A DNA stretch of 51,450 nt, taken from NCBI RefSeq assembly GCF_000633355.1, contig NZ_AYMQ01000119.1:1-51450 (forward strand), read 5' to 3'. Positions 15,863-25,989 of the stretch are shown one piece after another (positions within the stretch are counted from its first letter, which is position 1; the number at the start of each line of letters is the position of its first letter). Below the pieces are notes generated by a model, which was not told the DNA's origin, made no database searches, and saw only the letters and a list, made by a program, of their open reading frames with translations. Position numbers and translations under genes: made by a program. Source of the stretch: Serratia sp. H1w. Lineage in GTDB: Bacteria; Pseudomonadota; Gammaproteobacteria; Enterobacterales; Enterobacteriaceae.

Positions 15863-17200
15863 ATGGACTCGCAGATCTGGGTAGTCGCTACGTTATTAAG
15901 CAGCATTTTTATCATTATTCTCACGATCGTAAAATTCAAGATCCACCCGTTCCTGGCGCTGCTGCTGGCCAGTTTTTATGTGGGTGCCCTGATGGGCATG
16001 AACCCGCTGGAAATGGTCAATGCCATTGAAGGCGGCATCGGTGGAACCTTGGGTTTCCTGGCGGCGGTGATTGGTTTGGGCACCATCCTGGGCAACATGA
16101 TGGAAGTGTCCGGCGCGGCCGAACGCATCGGCATCACCTTGCAAAAGTGCCGTTGGCTGTCAGCTGACGTGATTATAGTGCTGGTGGGGCTGGTCTGCGG
16201 CATTACGCTGTTTGTTGAAGTGGGCGTGGTGTTGCTGATCCCGCTGGCTTTCTCGATTGCCAAAAAAACCAATACCTCATTGCTGAAACTGGCCATTCCG
16301 CTGTGTACCGCGCTGATGGCCGTGCACTGTGTCGTTCCTCCTCATCCGGCGGCGCTGTTTGTGACCAACAAACTGGGTGCCGATGTGGGCTCGGTGATTG
16401 TTTATGGTCTGATTGTCGGGCTGGCCGCTTCGCTGATCGGCGGGCCGCTGTTCCTCAAGCTGGTGGGCAAACGTCTGCCGTTCAAACCGGTGCCAGCCGA
16501 ATTCTCCTCCGTACAGGTGCGTAACGAACAGGACTTGCCTTCGCTGGGCGCGACGCTGTTTACCGTGCTGTTACCGATCATCCTGATGCTGGTTAAAACC
16601 GCTGCCGAACTTTACATGGCAAAAGACAGCGCGTTGTATACCTTCCTTGAGTTTATCGGCAATCCGATCACTGCGATGTTTATTGCCGCCTTCGTTGCCT
16701 ACTACGTGCTGGGTCTACGCCGCAATATGAGTATGGGGGCGTTGCTGACCAGAACGGAAAACGGCTTCTCTTCCATCGCCAACATCTTGCTGATTATCGG
16801 CGCTGGTGGTGCATTCAACGGCATTTTAAAAGCCAGCGGGCTGGCAGATACGTTGGCGGTGATCCTGTCGAATATGGATATGCACCCGATTTTGCTGGCC
16901 TGGCTGGTGGCTATCTGCCTGCATGCGGCAGTGGGATCGGCCACCGTTGCCATGATGGGGGCGACGGCAATTGTTGCCCCGGTGCTGCCGCATTATCCCG
17001 GTGTCAGCCCTGAAATCATCGCGCTGGCCATCGGCTCGGGTGCCATTGGTTGCACCATCGTGACCGACTCCTTGTTCTGGCTGGTAAAACAGTACTGCGG
17101 GGCGACGCTCAGCGAGATGTTTAAGTATTATACCTCGGCCACCTTTATCGCTTCGCTGATTGCGCTGGGGACCACGTTCCTGCTTTCTTATGTGATCTGA
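15863..17200 (+). CDS. dsdX: DsdX, D-serine permease
   Basis: A 445-residue inner-membrane symporter of the gluconate:H+ (GntP) family, with about 12 hydrophobic helices across its whole length and family motifs such as '[20 protein letters not shown]' (residues 71-90) and '[11 protein letters not shown]'. The identification as DsdX rather than a gluconate transporter rests on its place between dsdC and dsdA and on matching length. AAGGA stands about ten bases before the ATG. dsdA follows 17 bp after its stop in one operon. Confidence 0.92.
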   Translation: MDSQIWVVATLLSSIFIIILTIVKFKIHPFLALLLASFYVGALMGMNPLEMVNAIEGGIGGTLGFLAAVIGLGTILGNMMEVSGAAERIGITLQKCRWLSADVIIVLVGLVCGITLFVEVGVVLLIPLAFSIAKKTNTSLLKLAIPLCTALMAVHCVVPPHPAALFVTNKLGADVGSVIVYGLIVGLAASLIGGPLFLKLVGKRLPFKPVPAEFSSVQVRNEQDLPSLGATLFTVLLPIILMLVKTAAELYMAKDSALYTFLEFIGNPITAMFIAAFVAYYVLGLRRNMSMGALLTRTENGFSSIANILLIIGAGGAFNGILKASGLADTLAVILSNMDMHPILLAWLVAICLHAAVGSATVAMMGATAIVAPVLPHYPGVSPEIIALAIGSGAIGCTIVTDSLFWLVKQYCGATLSEMFKYYTSATFIASLIALGTTFLLSYVI

Positions 17201-17217
17201 CCAAAAAGAGATTAAAT

Positions 17218-18549
17218 ATGAATACGTTAGAAATTGAAAATCTGGTAGTGAAATCTCCTTTGGTGCAACGACTGATCGATTTGGAGGCGGTGACCTGGTT
17301 TAACCCTAATACGACCACGTTAGCGGAAGGCTTACCTTACGTGGGTTTGACGCAGAGCGATGTCAGCGATGCCGAAGCACGTTTGCAACGCTTTGCGCCG
17401 TATCTGTGCCTGGCGTTCCCCGAAACGCAGCAAACCAACGGCATTATCGAGTCTGAGGTGGTGGCGATCCCGGCAATGCAGGGCGCACTGGAGCAGCGCT
17501 ATGAGCAGGCTATCGCGGGCAAAATGTGGTTGAAAAAAGACAGCCATTTGCCGATTTCCGGCTCCATCAAGGCCCGTGGCGGCATCTATGAAGTGCTGAC
17601 TCATGCGGAAAAACTGGCCATTGAGGCCGGTATGCTGTCGGTGGACGATGATTATAGCATCCTGTTTAGTGACAAGTTCCGCCAGTTCTTCAGCCAGTAC
17701 AGCATTGCGGTAGGTTCAACCGGTAACCTGGGGATGTCGATTGGCATCATGAGCGCCAAGCTAGGGTTCAGCGTGAGCGTGCATATGTCTGCCGATGCCC
17801 GCGCCTGGAAAAAACGCAAGCTGCGTGAGCATGGCGTTAACGTGGTGGAGTACGCACAGGATTATGGCGTGGCGGTGGAGCAAGGGCGCAAGCAGGCGGA
17901 ATCCGACCCGCGCTGCTTCTTTATCGATGATGAGAACTCGCAAACCCTGTTCCTGGGCTATGCGGTGGCCGGTGGCCGCCTGAAACGCCAGTTTGCACAG
18001 ATGAATATCCGCGTCGATCAAGAGCATCCGTTATTTGTCTATTTACCTTGTGGCGTGGGGGGGGGGCCTGGCGGCGTGGCGTTTGGTCTGAAACTGGCTT
18101 TTGGTGATCACGTTCACTGCATTTTTGCCGAACCGACACACTCACCTTGCATGTTGCTGGGGATCCATACTGGACTGCATGACAATATCGCGGTGCAGGA
18201 TTTGGGGATTGATAACGTCACGGCGGCGGACGGTTTGGCCGTTGGCAGGGCTTCCGGGTTTGTCGGACGCGCGATGGAACGCTTGCTGGATGGTTTTTAC
18301 ACCCTGAGCGATCAGGAAATGTACGATCTGCTTGGTTTGCTGGCCGCTGTTGAGAACATTCAGTTGGAGCCTTCTGCGCTGGCTGGCATGGCAGGACCGG
18401 CTCGAGTCTGCGCCGATCAACACTATCTGGACAGCCAGCAGATTGATGTCCAACGGATCGGTAATGCGACGCATTTGGTTTGGGCAACCGGTGGTGGCAT
18501 GGTACCCGAAGAAGAAATGGCCAAGTACCTCGCTGCGGCTAAACGCTAA
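17218..18549 (+). CDS. dsdA: DsdA, D-serine ammonia-lyase
   Basis: A 443-residue PLP enzyme that converts D-serine to pyruvate and ammonia, removing a growth-inhibitory amino acid and yielding carbon. The PLP Lys is K118 in 'SGSIKARGG', the same number as in the E. coli enzyme. The phosphate-binding loop is 'GSTGNLGMS' at about 162-170, and a second Gly-rich segment 'CGVGGGPGG' is near residue 279. The fold is intact with no truncation. It is co-transcribed with dsdX; a CCCTCTCCC-type palindromic repeat lies right after the stop and may stabilise or end the transcript. Confidence 0.96.
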   Translation: MNTLEIENLVVKSPLVQRLIDLEAVTWFNPNTTTLAEGLPYVGLTQSDVSDAEARLQRFAPYLCLAFPETQQTNGIIESEVVAIPAMQGALEQRYEQAIAGKMWLKKDSHLPISGSIKARGGIYEVLTHAEKLAIEAGMLSVDDDYSILFSDKFRQFFSQYSIAVGSTGNLGMSIGIMSAKLGFSVSVHMSADARAWKKRKLREHGVNVVEYAQDYGVAVEQGRKQAESDPRCFFIDDENSQTLFLGYAVAGGRLKRQFAQMNIRVDQEHPLFVYLPCGVGGGPGGVAFGLKLAFGDHVHCIFAEPTHSPCMLLGIHTGLHDNIAVQDLGIDNVTAADGLAVGRASGFVGRAMERLLDGFYTLSDQEMYDLLGLLAAVENIQLEPSALAGMAGPARVCADQHYLDSQQIDVQRIGNATHLVWATGGGMVPEEEMAKYLAAAKR

Positions 18550-18561
18550 CACTGCATAGTA

Positions 18562-18688
18562 CGCCCCTCACCCTAACCCTCTCCCAAAAGGAGAGGGGAC
18601 CGAACGTGCCACAAATGATCATCTGCGCCTGCCCACGACACCTAACTGCCTCCCTCTCCCTGTGGGAGAGGGTTGGGGTGAGGGGGCG
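18562..18688. repeat. CCCTCTCCC-type palindromic intergenic element, copy A
   Basis: The left arm (18562-18585, containing CCCTAACCCTCTCCC) and the right arm (18664-18688, containing GGGAGAGGGTTGGGG) are near-perfect inverted repeats of about 24 bp. Each arm has a second internal hairpin (CCTCTCCC-AAAA-GGAGAGG and CCCTCTCCC-TGT-GGGAGAGGG). The 80 bp between them is unremarkable. The same element recurs at 26499-26641 and 49296-49575. Confidence 0.75.
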
Positions 18689-18759
18689 ATATCTAAACAA
18701 GAGTAACAAATCGTTGCCATAGTTTGACCTCGATCAGGGTATCGGCTTGATGCACTCGT

Positions 18760-18778
18760 CATAATGAGAATTACTCCC
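18760..18778. promoter_or_regulatory. Candidate Fur box of the fet cluster
   Basis: The 19-bp segment starting CATAATGAGAATTACT matches the consensus Fur box at 13 of 19 positions by my alignment. It lies about 20 bp before the chosen start of the iron-permease gene, where Fur-Fe2+ would repress the whole cluster. Confidence 0.6.
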
Positions 18779-18796
18779 ATTATAAGAATGCATATC

Positions 18797-20710
18797 ATGA
18801 CCATGCGTATTATTGGACGGATCCTGTTTCTCTGCGCCGGATGGTTTCTTCTCAGCTCTGCTGCTCTGGCGGCCACAGACTACCAACAGCTGAGCGACGA
18901 CATTCAGTCGCGCCTGGACAAAACCTCGCAGTTCTACCAGCAACAACAGATTGCTGAAGCCCGTAGCGAAGTGCAGATGGCCTATTTTGAGGTGTTCGAA
19001 AACCTTGAAGGTCCGGTCCGCATTAACATCTCCGCGCAAAAAAGTTATCAGATGGAAGCCGCCTTTGGCGAAATCCGCAAGATGATCGGCGACGGCAAGC
19101 CGCAGGCCGAAATTGACGCCAAAATCGCCTGGCTGAAAAACGAATTAAACGGCGTATTGCCGGTGTTGAGTGGTGGGCACAAGCTCACGGCGGAACAGCA
19201 GCACGGCGCCTACGACAACGAACAAATCGCCCCTTATTGGCAGCAGAGCTTTAAAACCATCGATGACCTGCTGGCCGAAGCCGTTGGTCTTTATCAAAGC
19301 AAGAGCTACGCCGAAGCCAGTAAAAAGGTGCAACAGGCGCAGTATGACGGCTTTAAAAACTCCGAAATGGAAACCTCGCTGCGGCAGAATCGCTCCTCAC
19401 AGCAGGCCGGTGATATTAACCGCCAGTTTTCCGAGTTGATCAAACTGAGCGGTGAGCCGGAGCAGATGAACGAGGTCGGCTACCGTGTTACCGCCTTGCT
19501 GCAAGATCTTGAAGATTTGCTGCCTGGGTTGCCAACCACCCGTGAAGATCAGGTAGTAGTTGCCCCGTCTCAGGGGGATGATGCCACGGCGGATGCCGAC
19601 TGGCAGAAAGTGACTAACGAGATTGATAAAGCGGTGAATGCCGCCATTGCACAATACGCCAGCGGTGATGCCAAAGGCGCCATGATGGCGATCCAGGATG
19701 CCTACTTCGACCTGTTTGAAGCCAGCGGCATGGAGAACAAGATCGGTTCCCGCGACTCGGCGTTTAAAACCCGCATCGAAGGCTACTTCACGCGCATGGT
19801 CAGCCAGATTAAGGCCGGGCAGCCGCTTGATACGGTGAAAGAGCAGTCGCAGTCCCTGCAAACCGATTTGGCGACGGCGGTAGAGATGTTGGGCACCGGC
19901 GGCCAGACCAACTGGAGCCTGCTGATTTACAGCCTGTTAATCATTGTGCGCGAAGGGTTGGAAGCCTTGCTGATCGTTGCGGCTATTGTGGCGTATCTGG
20001 TGAAGAACAATCATCACGACAAACTGCCGCTCATCCGTCAGTCGGTGTATGTGGCGTTACTGGCCAGCGTAGTGACCGCGGTGATCTTCCAGTGGCTGTT
20101 CTCTAACTCCGGTGCCAGCCGTGAACTGCTGGAAGGGTTCACCATGCTGATCGCGGTGGTGATGCTGTTCTCCATGAGCTACTGGCTGCTGTCAAAAGTG
20201 GAAGCCAGGCAGTGGAAGGCCTATCTGGAAGGCAAGCTTTCTCACTCATTAAGCAGCGGCTCGATGATTGGGCTGTGGCTGACCAGCTTCCTGGCGGTTT
20301 ACCGTGAAGGGGCAGAGACCGTCCTGTTCTACTTTGCTCTGATGGGGGATTCCAGCTCGATGGAAGGGCATCTGTCCATCCTGGGCGGATTCCTGATCGG
20401 CTGTGTGATCTTGCTGATCGCCTACCTGATCATGCGCTTTAGCGTCGTCAGGTTACCTCTCAAACCGTTCTTTATGTTTACCGGCAGTTTTATGTACCTG
20501 ATGGCCTTTGTGTTTGCGGGCAAGGGCGTACTGGAGCTGATCGAAGGCAAACTGTTCGAACCTACCTTGCTGTCAGGCGTGCCGGAAATTTCCTGGCTGG
20601 GTATTTACCCCTATGTCGAAACGCTGATACCGCAAGCGATCCTGCTGATTGCCGCCGTGTTTGCACTGTGGGTTATGAAGCGGGGAACCGTGGCAACCAG
20701 CCAGGCATAA
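18797..20710 (+). CDS. fetM: FetM-like FTR1 iron permease with periplasmic domain
   Basis: A 637-residue protein. A signal peptide ('GRILFLCAGWFLLSSAALA') leads to a periplasmic helical domain of about 350 residues containing two or three repeats of a pattern resembling 'Y.....A...V..AY.D.FE..GMEN' (compare 'EVQMAYFEVFENLEG', 'KVQQAQYDGFKNSEME', 'AIQDAYFDLFEASGME'). The last 270 residues are an FTR1 permease with seven hydrophobic helices and the two iron-binding REXXE motifs: 'REGLE' near residue 385 and 'REGAE' near residue 503. It imports ferrous or ferric iron together with the P19 protein. I choose the ATG at 18797; 18788 and 18803 are alternatives, and 18764 lies in the Fur box. Confidence 0.88.
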   Translation: MTMRIIGRILFLCAGWFLLSSAALAATDYQQLSDDIQSRLDKTSQFYQQQQIAEARSEVQMAYFEVFENLEGPVRINISAQKSYQMEAAFGEIRKMIGDGKPQAEIDAKIAWLKNELNGVLPVLSGGHKLTAEQQHGAYDNEQIAPYWQQSFKTIDDLLAEAVGLYQSKSYAEASKKVQQAQYDGFKNSEMETSLRQNRSSQQAGDINRQFSELIKLSGEPEQMNEVGYRVTALLQDLEDLLPGLPTTREDQVVVAPSQGDDATADADWQKVTNEIDKAVNAAIAQYASGDAKGAMMAIQDAYFDLFEASGMENKIGSRDSAFKTRIEGYFTRMVSQIKAGQPLDTVKEQSQSLQTDLATAVEMLGTGGQTNWSLLIYSLLIIVREGLEALLIVAAIVAYLVKNNHHDKLPLIRQSVYVALLASVVTAVIFQWLFSNSGASRELLEGFTMLIAVVMLFSMSYWLLSKVEARQWKAYLEGKLSHSLSSGSMIGLWLTSFLAVYREGAETVLFYFALMGDSSSMEGHLSILGGFLIGCVILLIAYLIMRFSVVRLPLKPFFMFTGSFMYLMAFVFAGKGVLELIEGKLFEPTLLSGVPEISWLGIYPYVETLIPQAILLIAAVFALWVMKRGTVATSQA

Positions 20711-20756
20711 ACCTTTTTAATCGTGGATAGATTATTACTCTGAGGATGATAACAAC

Positions 20757-21284
20757 ATGGCTATGAACAAAACATTAATCAGTGGCGCACTGATCGCCGG
20801 GATCTTCACCGCACCAGCGGCGTTTGCCTTCAAAGAGTACCCTGCTGGTGAGCCGGTAAAAATGAACGAACTGGAAATCGCCGCCGTTTATTTACAACCG
20901 ATCGATATGGATCCGCGTGGGATGGGCCTGCCAGCGGCGAAAGCCGACATCCATCTGGAAGCGGATATCCATTCGGTTGAGGGCAACAAAAACGGCTTTG
21001 GTGCTGGCGAATGGATGCCTTACCTGACGATTGCCTACACCCTGACCAACACCGATACCGGTGAGAAGCAGGAAGGTACCTTTATGCCAATGGTTGCCAG
21101 CGATGGCCCGCACTACGGTGCCAACATCAAGATGATGGGCGTGGGCAACTATAAGGTGACCTATCATATCGATCCGCCATCCAAAGCCGGCCTGCATCGC
21201 CATACCGACAGCGACACTGGCGTTGGCCGCTGGTGGAAACCTTTCGATGTCAGCTTCGACTTTAAATATGTCGGTCTGAACTGA
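20757..21284 (+). CDS. fetP: FetP/P19 periplasmic iron-binding protein
   Basis: A 175-residue protein of the P19/Tpd family. A cleavable signal peptide ends at 'AFA' before 'FKEYPAG'. The mature protein has the Met/His-rich metal site expected of the family: 'LQPIDMDPRGMG' and 'HLEADIHS' near residues 43-75, and a C-terminal 'GLHRHTDSDTGVGRWW'. Homologues (FetP of uropathogenic E. coli, P19 of Campylobacter) bind copper and iron and deliver iron to the adjacent FTR1 permease. GAGGA precedes the ATG by about ten bases. It lies 46 bp after fetM. Confidence 0.92.
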   Translation: MAMNKTLISGALIAGIFTAPAAFAFKEYPAGEPVKMNELEIAAVYLQPIDMDPRGMGLPAAKADIHLEADIHSVEGNKNGFGAGEWMPYLTIAYTLTNTDTGEKQEGTFMPMVASDGPHYGANIKMMGVGNYKVTYHIDPPSKAGLHRHTDSDTGVGRWWKPFDVSFDFKYVGLN

Positions 21285-21312
21285 TTTAGCGGTAAAGGTA
21301 TCACCACTACCA

Positions 21313-21342
21313 GGCCGGGCAAACCTCCAAGTTTCCCCGGCC
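21313..21342 (+). terminator. Hairpin between the FetMP genes and the accessory genes
   Basis: GGCCGGG-c-AAAC / GTTT-c-CCCGGCC forms a long stem around a 6-base loop, 28 bases after the P19 gene. There is no clear T-run, so it may act as a partial terminator or mRNA-stabilising hairpin that sets the ratio of FetMP to the downstream genes. The remaining 139 bp before 21482 shows no certain promoter. Confidence 0.5.
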
Positions 21343-21481
21343 GTTGGCGTTTAAATACCCACGCCACGCGACGTTCTCCGTTGGTTACCATGATTGGACA
21401 AGCTCATCATTAACGGATAACGGTGAAGAAAAAAATTGCCGCTCAGGCAGAGCTTGTCAGTGAGCGGGGTGCACGGTAATC

Positions 21482-22852
21482 ATGAGCTATTTTCTCGTTT
21501 CGGTACTGCAATCTTTCCTGCCCGTAGCCCTCCTGCTGGGGCTAAGCTGGACGGTACGCAAAACTCCCCTGGTACGCCCGATGGTGCTGCTGAGCCTGAT
21601 CGGCTTTTTTGCCGGCACCTTTACTGCGGCTCACCTGCCTGATTCACAGCAATGGGGGTTGTGGTTTACCGGCCTGCAAATCGCTCTGATCCTGTTGTTC
21701 CTGCTCAACCCGTTCAGTGCCGGTTCGCGCTCGGGATATGTCTGGCAATTTATCCTGGTGCTGGTGGCCTCGCTACGTTGGGGCAAAACCCCGAATCTTG
21801 GGGCTATTACCGCTACCGACGTCGTTAACACCGAGCTGTTGCTCAATATCAGTGCGGTGATCGCAGGCATCATTGTCGTGGCGTTTGCCGGGGCGCTGTT
21901 GGCGGCCTGTGTGCGTCAGGTGCGCATGCTGCGCTGGCCGCTACTGCTGTTGTTGGCGTTGCTGCTGCTGGCACCGCTCTCTGGCGAACTGATGCTGGCA
22001 TTGATGAAGCTTCAGGTGCTGGAACTGACCAAAGCGTTGTTGAGCTATGTGGCCAAGGTCACCAATGCCAACGGTTTGATTAACTACCTCTGCGGCGGAT
22101 TGCTGCTGCTGACGGCCCTGATTTATCTGCTGAAAATCGTCGTACCACGTCGCCGGGCCCAAGCGGAGCAGCGGCCCATCGAACACCGTAAGGCCGTCGC
22201 CCACTATCAAAACTCCCGACGAGTGTTGGTGATGACCTTGCTGCTGGCGGTAATCGCTGCGGGTTGCCAACTTTACTGGGACAAGATTGCTTCCCAGCCC
22301 CCACGTTTATCCGAAGCTTTGCCGGTAACGTTAAATGCCGATGGGCTGGTGCATATTCCGATCGAACAGGTCAAAGATGGCAAACTGCACCGTTTCGTCT
22401 GGGTGGCTGACGACGGTAAGGCCGTGCGTTTCTTTGTGATCAACCGCTACCCGGACAAGCTGCGCCTGGGCGTGGTGTTTGATGCCTGCCTGCTGTGTGG
22501 CGATCAGGGCTACGTGATGGAAGGCAATCAGGTGATTTGCGTAGCCTGCGACGTACGCATCTTTATTCCGTCGATCGGCAAGCCGGGCGGCTGTAACCCG
22601 GTGCCGATCGAAGAGTGGGAAATGACCGACACGGAGTTGGTGATCGGCAAGAAATCGCTGGAATCCGGCCTTAACTATTTCAGCACCATTATTACGCTGG
22701 AAGTCACCGACCCGGTTGATGGCAGCAAGCTGACCAACACCAAGGCCGAGCACCGTTACAACTACGCGGGTAAAACCTACTTCTTCTCTAGCGCGGCCAA
22801 CTATGAAGCCTTCCGCGACACGCCAGAGAAGTTCATCAAGGAAGGGGAATAA
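21482..22852 (+). CDS. Membrane Fe-S protein, DUF2318 family
   Basis: A 456-residue protein. The first 270 residues are hydrophobic helices (about eight). The C-terminal 170 residues are a periplasmic DUF2318 domain with Cys pairs 'ACLLCG' and 'ICVACD' about 18 residues apart and 'GGCNP' shortly after, a pattern that suggests a metal or Fe-S site, plus a C-terminal YHS-like stretch ('RYNYAGKTYFFSSAANYEAF', 20 residues). This family is a constant partner of P19/FTR1 iron systems (Cj1660 position in Campylobacter), where it is thought to pass electrons for iron reduction. The next gene begins two bases after its stop. Confidence 0.85.
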   Translation: MSYFLVSVLQSFLPVALLLGLSWTVRKTPLVRPMVLLSLIGFFAGTFTAAHLPDSQQWGLWFTGLQIALILLFLLNPFSAGSRSGYVWQFILVLVASLRWGKTPNLGAITATDVVNTELLLNISAVIAGIIVVAFAGALLAACVRQVRMLRWPLLLLLALLLLAPLSGELMLALMKLQVLELTKALLSYVAKVTNANGLINYLCGGLLLLTALIYLLKIVVPRRRAQAEQRPIEHRKAVAHYQNSRRVLVMTLLLAVIAAGCQLYWDKIASQPPRLSEALPVTLNADGLVHIPIEQVKDGKLHRFVWVADDGKAVRFFVINRYPDKLRLGVVFDACLLCGDQGYVMEGNQVICVACDVRIFIPSIGKPGGCNPVPIEEWEMTDTELVIGKKSLESGLNYFSTIITLEVTDPVDGSKLTNTKAEHRYNYAGKTYFFSSAANYEAFRDTPEKFIKEGE

Positions 22853-22854
22853 CC

Positions 22855-24135
22855 ATGTTATGGCGCATGCTGCAACAGTCGTGGTATCGCAATCTCCGCA
22901 AAAAGTCGCTGGCGGTGATCACTATCTTTCTGGCGGCGGGCCTGGTTTCGGCCCTGCTGGCGGTCTCGATCGATATTGGCGACAAGATGGCCCGGGAGAT
23001 GAAATCCTATGGGGCCAACATCCTGATCGAACCGGCCGGGCAGGCGACGTTGCCCTCGCTGTTCGGTGAGAAAAACAACCCGCTGGCCGGCCAGGATTTT
23101 CTCGACGAGGCCGAACTGCCCAATATCAAAGACATTTTCTGGCGCAATAACATCATCGGCTTTGCTCCGTTATTGAGTGGCGAGGTTAGCGTTCAGCAAC
23201 GAGTGGTGCCGGTGTTGGGCACTTTCTTTGAGCAAAAGGTCGACGTACCGGATGAGGAAAACTATCAGACCGGCCAGAAGATTATCAGCCCGTATTGGCA
23301 GGTGACCGGCCAGTGGCCAGATGAAAGCGGCACGGCCAATCAGGCGCTGGTTGGCCAACAGCTGGCTCAGCAAAGCGGCTGGAAGATCGGTGACACCATT
23401 AATGTCAAAGGCCCAGGGGCGACGCTGGCCGTGACGATCAGCGGCATTCTGGCCAGCGGCGGCGATGAAGAACAGCAACTGGTACTGCCATTGGCGCAGG
23501 TGCAGAGCCTGCTGGGGCTGAAAGGCAAGGTGCAGGCTATTCGCGTCTCTGCCCTGACGGTGCCGGAGAACGAACTATCGCGCAAAGCCAGGGCCGATCT
23601 GGAATCCCTGGATGCGGAAGAGTATGACCTGTGGTATTGCACCGCGTACGTTTCGTCTATCGCTCATCAGTTGGAAGAGGCGATATCCGGCTCCGGCGTG
23701 CGCCCGATCTGGCAGGTGGCCGCCTCGGAAGGGATTGTGATTGAAAAGATCCAACTGCTGTTAGCGGTAGTGACGCTCGCTGCGCTCTTGGCCTCTGCCA
23801 TGGGCATCGCTTCGTTGATGACCAGCAATATTATGGAGCGCACCAAAGAGATTGGCCTGATGAAAGCGCTGGGAGCCAGACAGTGGCAGATCATGATGCT
23901 GTTTTACCTGGAGGCGGCAATGAGCGGCGTTATTGGTGGCCTGCTCGGCTGCATTGCCGGTTGGGGATTGGCCAAGGGGGTCGGTTTAATGCTGTTCGGA
24001 GCGCCGCTGAGCTTTGCCTGGATTGTGGTGCCGTGCGTGCTGGTGTTGTCGGTGCTGATTGCGCTGGTGGGGACGTGGTTCCCGGCTCGTCGCATTGCTC
24101 ATCTCTACCCGGTGGAGGTGCTGTATGGCCGTTAA
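22855..24135 (+). CDS. MacB/FtsX-type ABC permease 1 of the fet cluster
   Basis: A 426-residue permease with the MacB/FtsX layout: one N-terminal membrane helix (about 17-40), a large periplasmic domain (about 41-290), then three membrane helices at the C-terminus ending in 'ARRIAHLYPVEVLYG'. The 'MERTKEIGLMKALGA' motif around residue 325-340 is the typical coupling helix. It pairs with the next permease and the ATPase at 25264. Such FtsX-like exporters do not move iron across the membrane; in MacB relatives they transmit ATP-driven movement to the periplasm, so a mechanical or export role in iron uptake is inference. Confidence 0.85.
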   Translation: MLWRMLQQSWYRNLRKKSLAVITIFLAAGLVSALLAVSIDIGDKMAREMKSYGANILIEPAGQATLPSLFGEKNNPLAGQDFLDEAELPNIKDIFWRNNIIGFAPLLSGEVSVQQRVVPVLGTFFEQKVDVPDEENYQTGQKIISPYWQVTGQWPDESGTANQALVGQQLAQQSGWKIGDTINVKGPGATLAVTISGILASGGDEEQQLVLPLAQVQSLLGLKGKVQAIRVSALTVPENELSRKARADLESLDAEEYDLWYCTAYVSSIAHQLEEAISGSGVRPIWQVAASEGIVIEKIQLLLAVVTLAALLASAMGIASLMTSNIMERTKEIGLMKALGARQWQIMMLFYLEAAMSGVIGGLLGCIAGWGLAKGVGLMLFGAPLSFAWIVVPCVLVLSVLIALVGTWFPARRIAHLYPVEVLYGR

Positions 24136-25261
24136 TGCCTCACAAAGTATGTTCTGGCGGCTGGTGTTCCGCGCGTTGCGCTTACGGATGCAACGAGTGG
24201 CGGTGGTGTTTGCTGCGTTGGCGGTAGGGGCGGCGATCGTCACCGCGATGTCGGCGGTGTATTTTGATATCAACGCCAAAATGAGCCAGGAGCTACGCAC
24301 CTTCGGCGCCAACTTTTACGTTGGGCCGGGGATGGGCAATTCCATGCCGGAGAAGAGTTATCAGCAGATTGTCGATAATGCTCCGCCAGGACTGGTGACG
24401 GCCTACAGCCCCTATCTGTACGGTATGGCGCGTACCGAACTGGAAAAGGTCGTGGTGATGGGCGTGTGGTTCGAATCGCTCAAGCAGATCGTTCCTTACT
24501 GGCAGGTGACCGGCAACTGGATTGGCGTCAGCTTTGATGACCGTAATGCGATGATCGGCTACAAGCTGGCCAACCGCCTTGAACTCAAGGTGGGGGACTC
24601 GGTGGTGCTGGTGGAAGGCGAACAGAAGAAAAAATTGCAGATCAAAGGCATCGTCGAAGCCGGTGACGCCACGGATAACGTGCTGATAATCAACTTGCCG
24701 TTGGCCCAGAGCTGGCTGCATCAGCCGGATCTGATCAGCCATGCCTTGTTCAGCGTTAACAATGAACGCGGGCAGGTCGAGCAATTTGCCGAGCAACTGC
24801 AAAAAAGTTATCCCGACCTGGAAATCCGCCCGATCCGCAAGGTTTCGGCTTCCGAAGGCCAGGTACTGGACAAGATCAAAGGGCTGATGGGGCTGGTGTC
24901 GGTGGTGATTCTGGTGCTATCAACGCTGTGTGTAAATACCACCCTGATGGCGATCGTCAGCGAGCGGTCGCGAGAGTTTGCCTTACAAAAGGCGTTAGGG
25001 GCCAAAAGCAGCGATATCGTGCGCCAGATTATGGCCGAGACCTTGATTATCGCGCTGTTTGCCGTGGTGGTCGGCATTATTGCCGGTTATATCCTGGCTC
25101 AGGTGCTGGGGCATACCGTGTTCTCTGCCTCCATCGGGCTACGGATGCAGGTTATCCCACTGACGATCATTCTTTCATTGCTGGTTGCCCTGATAGCAGC
25201 CGCACTGCCAACCTATCGCGCCGTGAATATTGAGCCGGCTAAAGTGTTAAAAGGAGAGTAA
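24125..25261 (+). CDS. MacB/FtsX-type ABC permease 2 of the fet cluster
   Basis: A 378-residue paralogue of the upstream permease with the same order of one helix, a periplasmic domain and three C-terminal helices. The coupling helix is 'VSERSREFALQKALGA' and it ends 'YRAVNIEPAKVLKGE', a standard FtsX tail. I choose ATG 24125, overlapping the previous stop and preceded by GGAGGTG; longer starts lie inside the other gene. The two permeases probably form a heterodimer with the ATPase. Confidence 0.86.
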   Translation: MAVNASQSMFWRLVFRALRLRMQRVAVVFAALAVGAAIVTAMSAVYFDINAKMSQELRTFGANFYVGPGMGNSMPEKSYQQIVDNAPPGLVTAYSPYLYGMARTELEKVVVMGVWFESLKQIVPYWQVTGNWIGVSFDDRNAMIGYKLANRLELKVGDSVVLVEGEQKKKLQIKGIVEAGDATDNVLIINLPLAQSWLHQPDLISHALFSVNNERGQVEQFAEQLQKSYPDLEIRPIRKVSASEGQVLDKIKGLMGLVSVVILVLSTLCVNTTLMAIVSERSREFALQKALGAKSSDIVRQIMAETLIIALFAVVVGIIAGYILAQVLGHTVFSASIGLRMQVIPLTIILSLLVALIAAALPTYRAVNIEPAKVLKGE

Positions 25262-25263
25262 CG

Positions 25264-25989
25264 GTGACTCAACAGCAACCGACGAACGATCAGCAACTCT
25301 CACCCTGGGTGATTGAGACCCGCCATCTCTACAAGCGCTTTGGTCAGGTGGTGGCACTGGAGGATATCAACCTCAAGATCAAGCGCGGGGAATTTGTCGC
25401 CATTATGGGGGCTTCGGGTTCCGGCAAAACGACGCTGATGAATATCCTGACCTGCCTGGATACCGTCAGTGACGGCCAGGTGCTGCTGGATGGCGTAGAC
25501 GCCGCCGGGCTGGATGAAGAAGGGCGCAGAGCCTTCCGCTCTGACAAAATTGGCCTGGTATTCCAGCAGTTCCACCTGATCCCGTTCCTGACCGCGTTGG
25601 AGAACGTCATGCTGGCTCAGCATTATCATAGCGTGGTGGATGAAGTGGCCGCTCGCAAGGTGTTGGATCAGGTTGGCTTGGGCCACCGCTTTGATCACCT
25701 GCCAAGCCAGCTTTCCGGTGGTGAACAGCAGCGGGTCTGTATCGCCCGGGCGTTGGTGAATGAGCCTCCGGTGATCTTTGCCGATGAACCGACGGGCAAC
25801 CTGGACGAGCAAAACGAACAAATGGTCCTGGGCCTGCTAACCGAGCTGCACAAGCTGGGGCGCACTATTGTGATGGTCACTCACAACCCGGAACTGGGGA
25901 AGTTTGCCGATCGTATTGTCCGCTTGCAGCACGGCAAGTATCAGGGTGAGGAGCTTAATGCACAGGATGAGGTGGAGCATGTTGGCTAA
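25264..25989 (+). CDS. LolD/MacB-type ABC ATPase of the fet cluster
   Basis: A 241-residue ATPase with Walker A 'GASGSGKTT' at about 49-57, the Q-loop 'VFQQFHLIP', signature 'LSGGEQQR' at about 147-154, Walker B '[13 protein letters not shown]' and switch His 'VTHNPE'. The LolD/MacB subgroup matches the FtsX-like permeases upstream. The GTG start follows AAGGAGAG. Its 3' end overlaps the thioredoxin gene by 11 bp. Confidence 0.92.
   Translation: MTQQQPTNDQQLSPWVIETRHLYKRFGQVVALEDINLKIKRGEFVAIMGASGSGKTTLMNILTCLDTVSDGQVLLDGVDAAGLDEEGRRAFRSDKIGLVFQQFHLIPFLTALENVMLAQHYHSVVDEVAARKVLDQVGLGHRFDHLPSQLSGGEQQRVCIARALVNEPPVIFADEPTGNLDEQNEQMVLGLLTELHKLGRTIVMVTHNPELGKFADRIVRLQHGKYQGEELNAQDEVEHVG

Noticed and set aside
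18724..18786. Sigma-70 promoter of the fet cluster
   Set aside because: TTGACC and TATAAG are present but not at an acceptable spacing, so I do not report a start site.
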